From positions 1,860,001 through 1,924,000 of the forward strand of contig NZ_JADBED010000001.1 of assembly GCF_014873955.1 (NCBI RefSeq): a stretch of 64,000 nucleotides of DNA, in the 5' to 3' direction. Of this stretch, positions 7,988-16,358 are shown one piece after another; position 1 is the stretch's first letter, and each line of letters begins with the position of its first letter. The translations under genes were made by a program, and so were the position numbers. This stretch comes from Nesterenkonia lutea. GTDB taxonomy: Bacteria > Actinomycetota > Actinomycetes > Actinomycetales > Micrococcaceae. Under the pieces are notes generated by a model that was not told the DNA's origin, searched no databases, and saw only the letters and a program-made list of their open reading frames with translations.

Positions 7988-9103
7988 TCACCGGGAGTCG
8001 GCGGCGCGGAGTCTGCATTCACATTCGGGGTGCGGAGCCGCCGGCTCGATGGAGAGGCGACCGGCCGGTCCGGAGAGGCAGAGCACCCGGGCCACGGTCT
8101 GCGGGGCGTGCTGACCGTCCACGGCGAGCTGGACCTCCCGCGCGACCAGGCTCGCCACCACGGCCGCCGACTCTGGGCCGGGGTCCAGCCGTGTGCCCGT
8201 TCTGGATCCTGGGGTGTCGTGGGAGTGCTGGTCGGGGCGCTGGCTGGAGTGGTGGCTGCTCCCGGCGAGGGCGATCTGCAGGGCCTCCCAGTGCGGGTCC
8301 TGGCCCAGACCATGCAGCAGCAGACACTGCGGGCAGGGGCCCGGCTCCTGGCTGAGCAGCGGTCCGATGCGCCAGTCGGCGTGGTTCCAGACCACCGGAA
8401 GCACGGCCTGGGCCCGGCTGGCCGCCTCGGCGAGCTGACGCGGAGCGATGGCGCCTTCGGTGAAGAGCACGTGGATGTCCACCGGTTCAGGCTGGACTTC
8501 TCGCTCGCCGCCCGGCCCTGCTTCGCTCCCCGTGCGTCCTCCACTCCCTGTCCTTGTTGCGGTGTCCACGCCTGGGCTCCCCTGCAGGCCCTCTCTCCGG
8601 GGGGCAGCGCGAGTGACGATGAGGGCCTCGGGCCGGTGTCGGCGGCAGGCGCGTCTGACGGCGGCCGCACGGGTCAGACCCACCGCCGCCGCCGGATATC
8701 CTGCCGCCACGTCCTGGTGGAGCACTGTGCGCTCATCGCAGAGCAGCAGCATCCCGACCTGCATCTGCGTCAGCTGCTCGGCCACCAGCTTCGCAGCCAC
8801 GGGCAGACCCTCGAGGAGCACGGCGGCGAGCCGCCGTCGCGCCCGCACCTGAATCTCGCGCGCCGCGGCGTGCTGGTCGACGGCGAGCGCGGCGTCGGGC
8901 TGGTCGGTGGTGTCCTTGTCGGTGGCGTTCTGGGGCGTGGGGACCTGGAAGCCCTCCGCCGCCAGATGGGACTGGAGACGATCGAGGGTGCGCTGAGCAG
9001 GACCGATGATGCGCACAGCGTGCTCATCGAGGCCGAGCTGGACGGTGCGCTCGTCGAGGACGAAGACCTGCTGCCAGCTGGCGGGGCGGGGGGCCGGATC
9101 CAT
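7988..9103 (-). CDS. E1/ThiF-like (TOMM cyclodehydratase-type) protein
   Basis: This is a divergent member of the ThiF/E1-like superfamily. The best evidence is the C-terminal motif R-I-G-P-L-L-(7)-C-P-Q-C-L-L-L-H, which resembles the G-P-L-V-x-P-G-x-x-x-C-x-R-C signature of azoline cyclodehydratase partner/E1 proteins. A second Cys pair (C-E-C) near the C-terminus could complete a zinc site. No clear Gly-rich ATP-binding loop remains, so adenylation is doubtful. The middle carries a Gly/Thr/Arg low-complexity insertion. The ATG at 9103 (MDPAPRP) was preferred; a GTG at 9148 extends it by 15 residues. It is divergent from the HELAH metallopeptidase gene. Confidence 0.6.
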   Translation of the reverse strand: MDPAPRPASWQQVFVLDERTVQLGLDEHAVRIIGPAQRTLDRLQSHLAAEGFQVPTPQNATDKDTTDQPDAALAVDQHAAAREIQVRARRRLAAVLLEGLPVAAKLVAEQLTQMQVGMLLLCDERTVLHQDVAAGYPAAAVGLTRAAAVRRACRRHRPEALIVTRAAPRREGLQGSPGVDTATRTGSGGRTGSEAGPGGEREVQPEPVDIHVLFTEGAIAPRQLAEAASRAQAVLPVVWNHADWRIGPLLSQEPGPCPQCLLLHGLGQDPHWEALQIALAGSSHHSSQRPDQHSHDTPGSRTGTRLDPGPESAAVVASLVAREVQLAVDGQHAPQTVARVLCLSGPAGRLSIEPAAPHPECECRLRAADSR

Positions 9104-9163
9104 GCATCCATGGTGCCAAGCCCGCGCGTGGGGACCTGAGTTTTCCACAGGTCATCGCGCGGC

Positions 9164-9169
9164 TAGGCT
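9164..9169 (+). promoter_or_regulatory. -10 box placing a leaderless start for the HELAH peptidase gene
   Basis: TAGGCT is followed by six bases and then the ATG at 9176, with no ribosome-binding site. This is the spacing expected when the transcript starts at the ATG. Confidence 0.6.
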
Positions 9170-9175
9170 CCTTCC

Positions 9176-9715
9176 ATGGCGTCGCGGCAGCTCGAGCAGC
9201 AGATCACAGTGGATGGACAGCAGGTGCTCGTGGTCCGCTCGGCACGCCGCACCCGGACCGTCACTGCGGATCAGGTCGCCGGCACGCTGCGACTGCGAGT
9301 TCCGCTGCGGCTCAGCCAGCGCGAGGTGGAGAACCACGCCCGGGCCTTCCAGAAGAAGATCACCCGTCGGGCGTCCAAGAAGCCGCGCAGCGACGCGGAT
9401 CTGCTGGACCGTGCCCGCGCGCTCTCGACGCGATACCTGGACGGAGTCCCCCAGCCCGAAGCCGTCACCTGGTCCGCCCAGCAGCACCAGCGCTGGGGCT
9501 CCACCACCTCCACCACGGGCACGATCCGGCTCTCCTGGCGGCTGCGCGAGATGCCGACCTGGGTGCAGGACTCGGTGCTCGTGCATGAGCTCGCTCATCT
9601 GATCGAGCCGGGACATGGACCGCGCTTCAAGGCCCTGGTCGAGAAGTATCCGCGCACCGCTGAGGCCGACGCTTTCCTGGCCGGCGTCAGCTGGGCCGAT
9701 CACCACTCGTCCTGA
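9176..9715 (+). CDS. YgjP/DUF45-type zinc metallopeptidase
   Basis: This 179-aa protein has the metal-binding motif H-E-L-A-H-L around residue 140, followed by GHGPRF supplying a third His. It also has the family-typical QRWGSTT and TIRLSW segments before it. Such proteins are annotated as M48 or YgjP-like metallopeptidases and substrates are unknown. It appears leaderless (TAGGCT-N6-ATG). It is divergent from the E1-like gene and convergent with uvrD2, separated from the latter by the 75-bp palindrome. A helical basic N-terminus precedes the catalytic part. Confidence 0.9.
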   Translation: MASRQLEQQITVDGQQVLVVRSARRTRTVTADQVAGTLRLRVPLRLSQREVENHARAFQKKITRRASKKPRSDADLLDRARALSTRYLDGVPQPEAVTWSAQQHQRWGSTTSTTGTIRLSWRLREMPTWVQDSVLVHELAHLIEPGHGPRFKALVEKYPRTAEADAFLAGVSWADHHSS

Positions 9716-9735
9716 CTCCCCCACCCCGGCCCGCA

Positions 9736-9810
9736 GCGTTTTACCAGGGCTCATGTGATCTACCAGGGCGACCGTCGGGCCGGTAATCCGCGGACGGGGA
9801 GGTAAAACGC
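9736..9810. repeat. 75-bp symmetric palindromic repeat, copy 1
   Basis: The element begins GCGTTTTACC and ends GGTAAAACGC, with inner boxes TCTACC (9759-9764) and GGTAAT (9782-9787). The layout 10-13-6-17-6-13-10 is identical to copy 2 at 56075. Box sequences are conserved while the spacers differ. It lies between two convergent genes (HELAH peptidase and uvrD2). Confidence 0.9.
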
Positions 9811-9827
9811 GGCGGGGTGGAGGGGTG

Positions 9828-12020
9828 CTAGCCTTCGGCGAGGACCTCTCGCAGGCGATCGCCGTGCTTCTCGAGCTTGCGTTCGCCGATGCCGGGGACC
9901 TTCAGCAGCTCCTCGTCCGTGCTGGGCTTCAGCTCGGCGATGACCTCCAGGGTCGCGTCGGTGAACACCACGAACGCCGGCACTTCCAATTCCTTGGCGT
10001 ACTCCATCCGCCAGGCGCGCAGCTTGGCGAAGAGCGCCTCGTCATAGCGGGCCGGACAGGTCTCGCAGCGACGCCGCTTGACCTCCGTGGCCACGGTCAG
10101 CACCGCCCCGCAGGTGGAGCAGGTCACGGCCTTCTTCCTCCGCGCTGAGGCGTTCGGACTCAGTCCGCCCGCGGTGGGCGCGATCTTGCGGCCCGGCTCC
10201 TCCAGACCCATCTCCCGGCGCAGCGGCCGCAGGAAGCGTGAGGGCGTGCGCCGACCCCGCCCCCCGGTGTGGCGCGAGGAGGATGAGCTCAGGAACAGGT
10301 ACTTCCTGGCGCGGGTGATGCCCACGTAGAAGAGTCGGCGCTCCTCGTCCACCTCCTTCTGCGTCTTGGCGAAGGTGATCGGCATGAGCCCCTCGGAGAG
10401 CCCGGCGAGGAACACTGCCTCCCACTCGAGGCCCTTGGCGGAGTGCAGCGAGGCCAGTGTGACGCCATCCACCGTGGGCGCATGCTGGGCGGCCGAGCGT
10501 TCTTCGAGCTCGGTGATGAAGGCCCGCATGGTGAAGTCCTCCCGCTCGGTGGAGAGCTGGTCAGCCAGCGCGACCAGCGCGGCCATCGATTCCCAGCGTT
10601 CGCGGACCGCACCGGTGGCCTCCGGCGCCTTCGTCGAATAGCCGTGCGAGGACAGGATGTCGCGCACACTCTTGGAGACCTCGTCCCCTGCGTCGACCAC
10701 CAGTGAGGAGGTGCGCAGGGCGGCGAGCGCCTCGCGGACCTCGCGGCGGGAGAAGAAGCGCTCGGATCCGCGCAGCTGGTAGGAGATTCCCGCGGTGGCC
10801 AGCGCCTGCTCGAAAGCCTGGGACTGACCGTTGGTGCGGTAGAGGATGGCCATCTCGGAGAGCGGCACGCCCTGTTCCTGCAGCGCGGCGATCTCAGCGG
10901 CCACCCAGGCCGACTCGGCGTCGTCGTCGGCATGTTGGATCAGCTTCGGCATCGGACCGCGCTCGCGCTGGGAGATCAGCTGCAGCGGCTCCGGCCAGGG
11001 GGCCGGATCGGAGAGCCGGGGCGCCTCCCGGGTGCGGTCGGCGAGCAGGCCGTTGGCCAGCTTCACCACCTCGGGGGTGGACCGGTAGTCGCGGACCAGT
11101 TTGACCAGGTTCGCCTCCGGGTGGCGGCGCTTGAACCCGAGCAGGAAGTCCGGGGTGGCGCCGGTGAAGGAGTAGATGGTCTGCGCGGCGTCGCCGACCA
11201 CGCAGATCTCGTCGCGGCCGCCCAGCCACAGGTCCAGCAGCCGCTGCTGCAGCGGGGAGACGTCCTGGTACTCGTCCACCACGAAGTGCCGGTACTGCTG
11301 ACGGACCTGCGCGGCGACCCGCTCGTCGTCCTCGAGGATTCCTACGATCAGCAGCAGCACGTCCTCGAAGTCGATCAGGTGCTTGTCCAGCTTCACGTCC
11401 TCATAGGACTGGTAGAGCTTGGCGAAGGTGCGGTGATCCACTCCCCCGGGCGCGGGGCGGCCGGCGCCCTCGGCGGTGGCGACCTCCAGATAGGACTCCG
11501 GGGTCAGCGTGGAGACCTTGGCCCATTCGATCTCGCTGGCGAGGTCGCGCAGGGTGGCCCGGTCGGTGGTCACATGCAGCCGGCGCGCGGCCTCGGCCAG
11601 CAGCCGGACCTTGTGGTCCAGGATCTGCGGCATGGTCCCGCCGATGGACATCGGCCAGAAGTACTGCAGCTGGCGCAGCGCGGCGGCGTGGAAGGTGCGG
11701 GCCTGTACGCCGGGGGCGCCCAGGGCGGAGAGCCGTGAGCGCATCTCGGCGGCGGCGCGGGCGGTGAAGGTGACGGCCAGCAGCCGGTGCGGGTCATAGA
11801 CTCCGGCGCGCACACCATAGGCGATCCGGTGCGTGATGGCCCGGGTCTTGCCCGTGCCGGCGCCGGCGAGGATGCACAGCGGTCCGTTCAGCGTGGACGC
11901 GGCCTGGCGCTGCTCCTCGTCGAGCCCGTCGAGGATGGCCTCGGGCGGGGAGGAGGCCAGCTGCGCCGCGGTCAGCGCGGAGCCGGGCGTGGAGGTGGAG
12001 GTGAAGGCGGGCCGGGTCAT
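9828..12020 (-). CDS. uvrD2: ATP-dependent DNA helicase UvrD2
   Basis: This is an SF1A 3'-5' DNA helicase. Walker A (GAGTGKT), motif II (VVDEYQD), later helicase motifs (LASLHSAKGLEWE, FYVGITRAR) and the actinobacterial UvrD2 tail are all present. The tail consists of a tetracysteine module (C-S-T-C ... C-E-T-C) and a C-terminal HRDC domain (VPGIGERKLEKHGDRLREVL). Length (730 aa) and architecture match mycobacterial UvrD2, which takes part in DNA repair and is essential in mycobacteria. It is coupled to nudC by an ATGA overlap at 12017-12020. The whiB7 and mycoredoxin genes that flank uvrD2 in mycobacteria are not seen here. Confidence 0.96.
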   Translation of the reverse strand: MTRPAFTSTSTPGSALTAAQLASSPPEAILDGLDEEQRQAASTLNGPLCILAGAGTGKTRAITHRIAYGVRAGVYDPHRLLAVTFTARAAAEMRSRLSALGAPGVQARTFHAAALRQLQYFWPMSIGGTMPQILDHKVRLLAEAARRLHVTTDRATLRDLASEIEWAKVSTLTPESYLEVATAEGAGRPAPGGVDHRTFAKLYQSYEDVKLDKHLIDFEDVLLLIVGILEDDERVAAQVRQQYRHFVVDEYQDVSPLQQRLLDLWLGGRDEICVVGDAAQTIYSFTGATPDFLLGFKRRHPEANLVKLVRDYRSTPEVVKLANGLLADRTREAPRLSDPAPWPEPLQLISQRERGPMPKLIQHADDDAESAWVAAEIAALQEQGVPLSEMAILYRTNGQSQAFEQALATAGISYQLRGSERFFSRREVREALAALRTSSLVVDAGDEVSKSVRDILSSHGYSTKAPEATGAVRERWESMAALVALADQLSTEREDFTMRAFITELEERSAAQHAPTVDGVTLASLHSAKGLEWEAVFLAGLSEGLMPITFAKTQKEVDEERRLFYVGITRARKYLFLSSSSSRHTGGRGRRTPSRFLRPLRREMGLEEPGRKIAPTAGGLSPNASARRKKAVTCSTCGAVLTVATEVKRRRCETCPARYDEALFAKLRAWRMEYAKELEVPAFVVFTDATLEVIAELKPSTDEELLKVPGIGERKLEKHGDRLREVLAEG

Positions 12021-13099
12021 CGGGCCTGCTGTCCGCGTGGGGCCGGCCGTCCGGCGGCGCCGGTGCGCGACGGCTGGGCATCGGAGGCCGCCTCGAGGGG
12101 GCCGCCGTGCCAGTGCTCGATCAGCGCCCGGGAGATGGAGGAGCGTGTGGGCAGCGAGACCACCCCGGCGGCGGCCTCGGCAGCGAGCTGCTCACGCGTG
12201 AACCAGCGCACCTCGCGGATCTCCTCGCCGTCGGGCCGGGCCGCCGACGGGTCCGAGGTCACGGCGAAGTGGCCCAGCATCAGCGAGCGCGGGAAGGGCC
12301 AGGACTGTGAGCCCATGTATTGGATATCCGAGACGACGACGCCGGCCTCCTCCTCGATCTCACGGGCCAGTGCCGCTTCCACTGACTCCCCGGCCTCCAC
12401 GAATCCGGCGAAGGTCGAGAAGCGCCTGGTGTCCCAGCGGTGGGCCGAGCCGAGCAGGAGTCGGTCCTCGGTGTCCAGCACGGCGGTGATCACTGCAGGG
12501 TCGGTGCGTGGGAAGGTCTGTGAGCCACAGTTCGGGCACCTGCGCATCCATCCGGAGACCTCCACTTCGGTGGCTGTTCCACAGGCGGCGCAGAACGCGC
12601 TGCGCGCATGCCAGGTGGTGATCGCCAGCGCCTGGGTGAGCAGAGCGGCGTCGACCGGGGTCAGCTGGGAGCCGGCGAAGGCGAGATCCGCCCAGGTGGT
12701 GCCGGTGGTCTGTGCAGGATCTGCTTCCTCGGTCGGCTGGGGATGCGCGACCGTCACCACGTGGACCCGGGTTCCCGCCGCGGCCTGGCCCTGCGGGGAG
12801 TCCCCAGGGAGGCCTCCGGGGAGGTCTCCAGGGAGGTCTGCAGGGAGGTCTGTGGCGTCCACCGCACCCAGCGTGACGGCGCCTGCGGGCAGCTCGCCGA
12901 GGGCCGGCTCGTAGCTGAGCCGGTTCCCGCTGAGCTTCGCGCGGCGTCCATAGAGGTTCAGCACACGGGTGCCGGGGGTGGCCCACACCTCGCTGAGCCA
13001 TTCAGGACGCTTGCGCTCGGCGTCGAGGCGGTCGATCCGGGCCCCGTCCTGGGGAAGCGTGAGCAGAGAGTCACCAGGGTCGCGACGGCGCATATGCAT
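12017..13099 (-). CDS. nudC: NADH/NAD-capped RNA pyrophosphatase NudC
   Basis: This Nudix hydrolase cleaves NAD(H) and probably NAD-capped RNA. The order is an N-terminal domain, a zinc ribbon (C-A-A-C-G ... C-P-N-C-G), a Nudix box (GFVEAGESVEAALAREIEEEAG), and the NudC signature S-Q-S-W-P-F-P just after it. The start at 13099 fits a TACGGT box seven bases upstream (leaderless); a second in-frame ATG lies at 13093. The open frame runs much further upstream, but that part is antisense to the phosphotransferase gene. An in-frame 12-bp repeat array (12795-12854) inserts an Asp/Leu/Pro/Gly-rich stretch before the zinc ribbon. Confidence 0.94.
   Translation of the reverse strand: MHMRRRDPGDSLLTLPQDGARIDRLDAERKRPEWLSEVWATPGTRVLNLYGRRAKLSGNRLSYEPALGELPAGAVTLGAVDATDLPADLPGDLPGGLPGDSPQGQAAAGTRVHVVTVAHPQPTEEADPAQTTGTTWADLAFAGSQLTPVDAALLTQALAITTWHARSAFCAACGTATEVEVSGWMRRCPNCGSQTFPRTDPAVITAVLDTEDRLLLGSAHRWDTRRFSTFAGFVEAGESVEAALAREIEEEAGVVVSDIQYMGSQSWPFPRSLMLGHFAVTSDPSAARPDGEEIREVRWFTREQLAAEAAAGVVSLPTRSSISRALIEHWHGGPLEAASDAQPSRTGAAGRPAPRGQQAR
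12795..12854. repeat. 12-bp tandem repeats inside nudC
   Basis: Four clear copies (GGGAGGTCTCCA-like, at 12807, 12819, 12831 and 12843) plus a degenerate first unit at 12795 are visible. They encode an in-frame tetrapeptide-type series (D-L-P-G / D-L-P-A) in the linker before the zinc ribbon. Confidence 0.85.
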
Positions 13100-13106
13100 A
13101 CCCTCT

Positions 13107-13112
13107 ACCGTA
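13107..13112 (-). promoter_or_regulatory. -10 box for nudC (leaderless layout)
   Basis: On the minus strand TACGGT is followed by seven bases and the ATG at 13099. This favours 13099 over 13093 as the start. Confidence 0.5.
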
Positions 13113-13254
13113 ACCGGCCCGCGCGTGCGCGGAGCACCTCGCCCGGTGGTGTGGAGAGTGACCTTGCGCGCGGTCGACCTGCCGAACTCCGGCGAAATCC
13201 GCGTGATTTCTGGAAAACGCCGTGGCTCGGCGCCGGTGGAGGGCTCTGACCCCA

Positions 13255-13260
13255 TACGCT
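13255..13260 (+). promoter_or_regulatory. -10 box for the phosphotransferase gene (leaderless layout)
   Basis: TACGCT is followed by seven bases and the GTG at 13268, with no ribosome site. It decides for the GTG rather than the ATG at 13283. Confidence 0.5.
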
Positions 13261-13267
13261 GGTCCTC

Positions 13268-14854
13268 GTGCGATGGACTTCGATGGAACTTGCGGCCCTG
13301 GCGACCGCGGCAGTGCCGGGCCTTTCCCCCACCGGCGTGGCCGCGGCGGCTGATGACGCCCGCGACTTCACGTCCGCCGTCGTCATCGACTCCGAGGGCC
13401 ACCGCTGGCGGATCCGCTCTCCTCAGCATCAGGAAGCGGCCATGCGTCTGGAGACCGAGCTGCAGGTGCTGCGCGGCTTCTCCACCGGCATCCGCGCGGA
13501 GCTGCCCTTCCGGGTCCCCTCCGTAGCCGGGGCTGTGCGCCGCGGTGAGATGCGCACCTTCGTGTACAACCATCTGCCCGGCACCTCGCTGGAGCTCAGT
13601 GACCTGACCAAGCAGTCCGAGACCGTCATCGATGACATCGGCCGGACCATCGCCGCCATCCATGACCTCGACGATGCAGTCGTGGACAACGCCGATCTGC
13701 CCCGATACTCCGCCGAGCGCTACCGGCAGCGTCGGCTCAACGAGCTGGACCAGGCCGCGACCACCGGAGAGATCCCAGCTCTGCTGCTGCGCCGCTGGGA
13801 GCACGCCATGGAGGACCGCGAACTGTGGCGGTTCTCCCCCTCCGTGACCCATGGGGACCTGCATGAGGACTCGCTGCTGATCGAGGGCGAGCGCGTCGTC
13901 GCGGTCACCGGCTGGACCGACCTGCACAGCGGAGACCCGGCGGATGACTTCGCCTGGCTGACCGCCGCCGGCGATGCTGAGTTCACCGAGAAGGTGCTCG
14001 CCGCCTATCACCGTCACCGCACCGGGCAGGCCGATGAGCACCTGATGCGCCGCGCTGCGCTGACCGCAGAGTTCGCGCTTGCCCAGTGGCTGGTCCGCGG
14101 CCATGCCAGCGAGAACCCGGAGATGGTCACCGAGGCCAAGGTCCTTCTGGAACAGCTCAAGGTCGACATCGAGACCTACGGCGGCCAGCCGATCTCGCTG
14201 ACCCCGATGGAGGGCGAGGAGCCGCAGGGACCCGCCGAGGTCCAGGATTCACGTCCCGTGGCCCGCGCCGGCGCCGCGGCGACGGTGGCTGACACCGGCG
14301 AATGGGCGGAGTCTGGAGAAGACGACGACGAGCCCGCCGTGATCACCGACTCCCCCGCTTCCGGGCGGACGCCCTCGGGGGACGTGATCCCAGCTGCCGA
14401 TCGTGAAGAGGTCATCGACGATCCCGACGCCACCGGCAGGGTCCCGGCGTTCCATCCGAGACCGCAGCCGGCCGAGGACGCCACCGGTGCGATCTCCCCG
14501 GTCACGGATGTGGATGAGGACACAGATCTGCCGATCCACGCCGATGAGACCTCGGAGCGCCGGGCCAAACAGAAGAACTTCTTCCCCAGCTCGGCCAGCT
14601 CCGCAGCGTCGGTGGAGTCGGCCAGCTCGGCACAGTCGGTGGAATCGGCCCACTCGGCCGCATCCGCGGACTCGGCCCCGTCAGCTCCCTCCGCAGACTC
14701 TCCGGACACTGCAGGCTCTTCGACTTCCGATGACTCTCAGGACTCGGCGGGCTCAGCTGCGGCGTCTGCCGAACCTGAGCCAACGGACCAGGACGAGCAC
14801 GGGGATGAGTCGATCTATCAGCGGCACCCCGGGCTGCGCCCGCCGACCTCCTGA
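13268..14854 (+). CDS. Aminoglycoside/macrolide phosphotransferase-like protein with Ser/Ala-rich tail
   Basis: The first ~300 residues form an APH-family kinase-like fold. The catalytic loop reads H-G-D-L-H-E-D-S, where the family has Asn at the last position. A DFG-equivalent Asp and the G-D-P-A-D-D-F-A-W-L segment follow. Loss of the metal-binding Asn makes small-molecule kinase activity uncertain. The last ~200 residues are acidic and then Ser/Ala/Val low complexity with short repeats (SAASVESA, SAASADSA). Homologues beside uvrD2/nudC are common in Micrococcales, so this is probably a housekeeping gene rather than acquired resistance. It is divergent from nudC. Confidence 0.8.
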   Translation: MRWTSMELAALATAAVPGLSPTGVAAAADDARDFTSAVVIDSEGHRWRIRSPQHQEAAMRLETELQVLRGFSTGIRAELPFRVPSVAGAVRRGEMRTFVYNHLPGTSLELSDLTKQSETVIDDIGRTIAAIHDLDDAVVDNADLPRYSAERYRQRRLNELDQAATTGEIPALLLRRWEHAMEDRELWRFSPSVTHGDLHEDSLLIEGERVVAVTGWTDLHSGDPADDFAWLTAAGDAEFTEKVLAAYHRHRTGQADEHLMRRAALTAEFALAQWLVRGHASENPEMVTEAKVLLEQLKVDIETYGGQPISLTPMEGEEPQGPAEVQDSRPVARAGAAATVADTGEWAESGEDDDEPAVITDSPASGRTPSGDVIPAADREEVIDDPDATGRVPAFHPRPQPAEDATGAISPVTDVDEDTDLPIHADETSERRAKQKNFFPSSASSAASVESASSAQSVESAHSAASADSAPSAPSADSPDTAGSSTSDDSQDSAGSAAASAEPEPTDQDEHGDESIYQRHPGLRPPTS

Positions 14855-15080
14855 ATCTGCTGATTCACTCCTCTCAGAGACCTCACCGCTGAGGCCCTGA
14901 TCCTTCAGAACGCTTTGAGTCTGACCCTCAGTGCCGAGGTGCTGCGTCCGAACGGGAATGAACCCCGGCTGGGCTCAGTTGTCGGGTGAGTGTCTTCTCC
15001 CGATCCATCAGACTCTGAGGCCACATCTGCGCCGTGACGGGCGCACATTCACCCGACCGGCAGCAGCACAGGATGACGAT

Positions 15081-16313
15081 ATGACCACGGCAAATCACAG
15101 CACAGCGGAGCAGACCCCCGCCAGGCCCAAGTACACGCGCAAACAGGTGGCGCTGGCCATCCTCGCACTGTCCATCGGCGGCTTCGCCGTCGGGGTCACC
15201 GAGTTCGCGATCATGGGCCTGCAGCTCGAGGCCGTGGAGGACCTGGGCATCACGATCCCCCAGGCCGGCCTGTTGATCAGCGCCTATGCCGTGGGTGTGG
15301 TGATCGGCGCGCCGATCTTGTCCATCCTTGGTGCCAAACGAGAGCGCAAGTCCTATGCACTGCTGCTGCTTGGCGTCTTCGTCTTCGGCCATGTGCTCAG
15401 CTTCTTCGCGCCGAACTACGAGACGATGCTGGTCGCCCGGTTCCTCTCCGGACTGCCCCATGGGGCGTACTTCGCCGTGGCCGCTCTCATGGCCGCTGAG
15501 ATGGCTGGCCCGACCAAACGCAGCCGCGCGATCGCCGTCGTCCTGGGCGGTCTGGCCATCTCCAATGTGCTCGGCGTGCCGGTGGTCACGGCGCTGGGTC
15601 AGGAGTTCGGCTGGCGCTGGATGTTCGTCTCCGTGATCGTGCTGGCGCTGATCACCATGGCCGCCGTGGCGCGCTACGCCCCGCGGCAGATGCCCCCCGC
15701 CACGGCGACGATGCATTCAGAGATCAAGGGGCTGAAGAACAAGCGGCTCTGGGTGGGCATCATGCTCGCCGTGGTCGGCTTCTCCGGAATGTTTGCGCTG
15801 TACTCCTATATCGCCCCGGTCAGCACCGAGATCACCGGATTCGATCAGAGCGCTCTGCCCTGGATCGTGGGCCTCTTCGGCTCCGGCATGGTGGTCGGCA
15901 ACTTCGTGGGCGGCTGGGCGGCGGACAAGTCCGTGCTGGGCACCGTGGTCGTGGCGATGGGGCTCGTGGCGGTGTTCATGGTGCTCTTCGCCTACACCGC
16001 GCACATTCCTGTCCTGATGCTGATCTTCCTCTTCCTGGTGGGCGTCTCGGCCAGCGCCTTGGGCCCGTCCATGCAGACCCACCTGATCGACACCGCCCCC
16101 GATGCGCCACAGCTCGCGGCCTCGCTGCATCACTCTGCCTTCAACGCCGCCAACGCTCTCGGAGCCTTGGTGGGCGGGCAGGTCATCGCAGCCGAGATGG
16201 GTCTGCGCGCCCCGAGCTATGTGGGCGCCGGCGCCGCTGTGCTGGGTGTGGGCGTGGCTCTCTATGCGATCCGACTGACCCGCAGGATGAAGACTCCGCG
16301 TCAGGCGATCTGA
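15081..16313 (+). CDS. MFS transporter, DHA1/AraJ-type drug or sugar efflux
   Basis: This is a 12-helix major facilitator (410 aa) of the AraJ/CmlA-like group, an H+-coupled exporter. The first helix carries GGFAVGVTEFAIMGLQ. The loop between helices 2 and 3 has the MFS basic signature (GAKRERKS), and the fourth helix starts with ARFLSGLPHGAYF, also typical. The ATG at 15081 follows AGGA by seven bases. An upstream in-frame extension to 14931 has no membrane or domain content and was not used. The preceding 226 bases (14855-15080) show no gene or strong hairpin. The substrate cannot be predicted. Confidence 0.9.
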   Translation: MTTANHSTAEQTPARPKYTRKQVALAILALSIGGFAVGVTEFAIMGLQLEAVEDLGITIPQAGLLISAYAVGVVIGAPILSILGAKRERKSYALLLLGVFVFGHVLSFFAPNYETMLVARFLSGLPHGAYFAVAALMAAEMAGPTKRSRAIAVVLGGLAISNVLGVPVVTALGQEFGWRWMFVSVIVLALITMAAVARYAPRQMPPATATMHSEIKGLKNKRLWVGIMLAVVGFSGMFALYSYIAPVSTEITGFDQSALPWIVGLFGSGMVVGNFVGGWAADKSVLGTVVVAMGLVAVFMVLFAYTAHIPVLMLIFLFLVGVSASALGPSMQTHLIDTAPDAPQLAASLHHSAFNAANALGALVGGQVIAAEMGLRAPSYVGAGAAVLGVGVALYAIRLTRRMKTPRQAI

Positions 16314-16346
16314 GCTCCGCGCCGCCTCAGAGCGGGCGGGCCTCGG

Positions 16347-16352
16347 TAGGGT
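16347..16352 (+). promoter_or_regulatory. -10 box for the TenA-like gene (leaderless layout)
   Basis: TAGGGT is followed by six bases and the ATG at 16359. No Shine-Dalgarno sequence is present. Confidence 0.55.
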
Positions 16353-16358
16353 GATGCC

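Noticed and set aside
6485..9139. An 884-codon plus-strand frame over the DUF2342 and E1-like genes
   Set aside because: It spans two real genes and the gap between them on the other strand and shows no domain; it is a GC-bias shadow.
13100..14104. Upstream extension of the nudC frame to 14104
   Set aside because: The extra ~335 residues are antisense to the phosphotransferase gene, and a promoter-like box at 13107-13112 sits right before the normal start.
13268..14854. Acquired macrolide/aminoglycoside resistance gene
   Set aside because: Its base composition matches the neighbours, the position is conserved next to housekeeping genes, and the catalytic loop lacks the metal-binding Asn.
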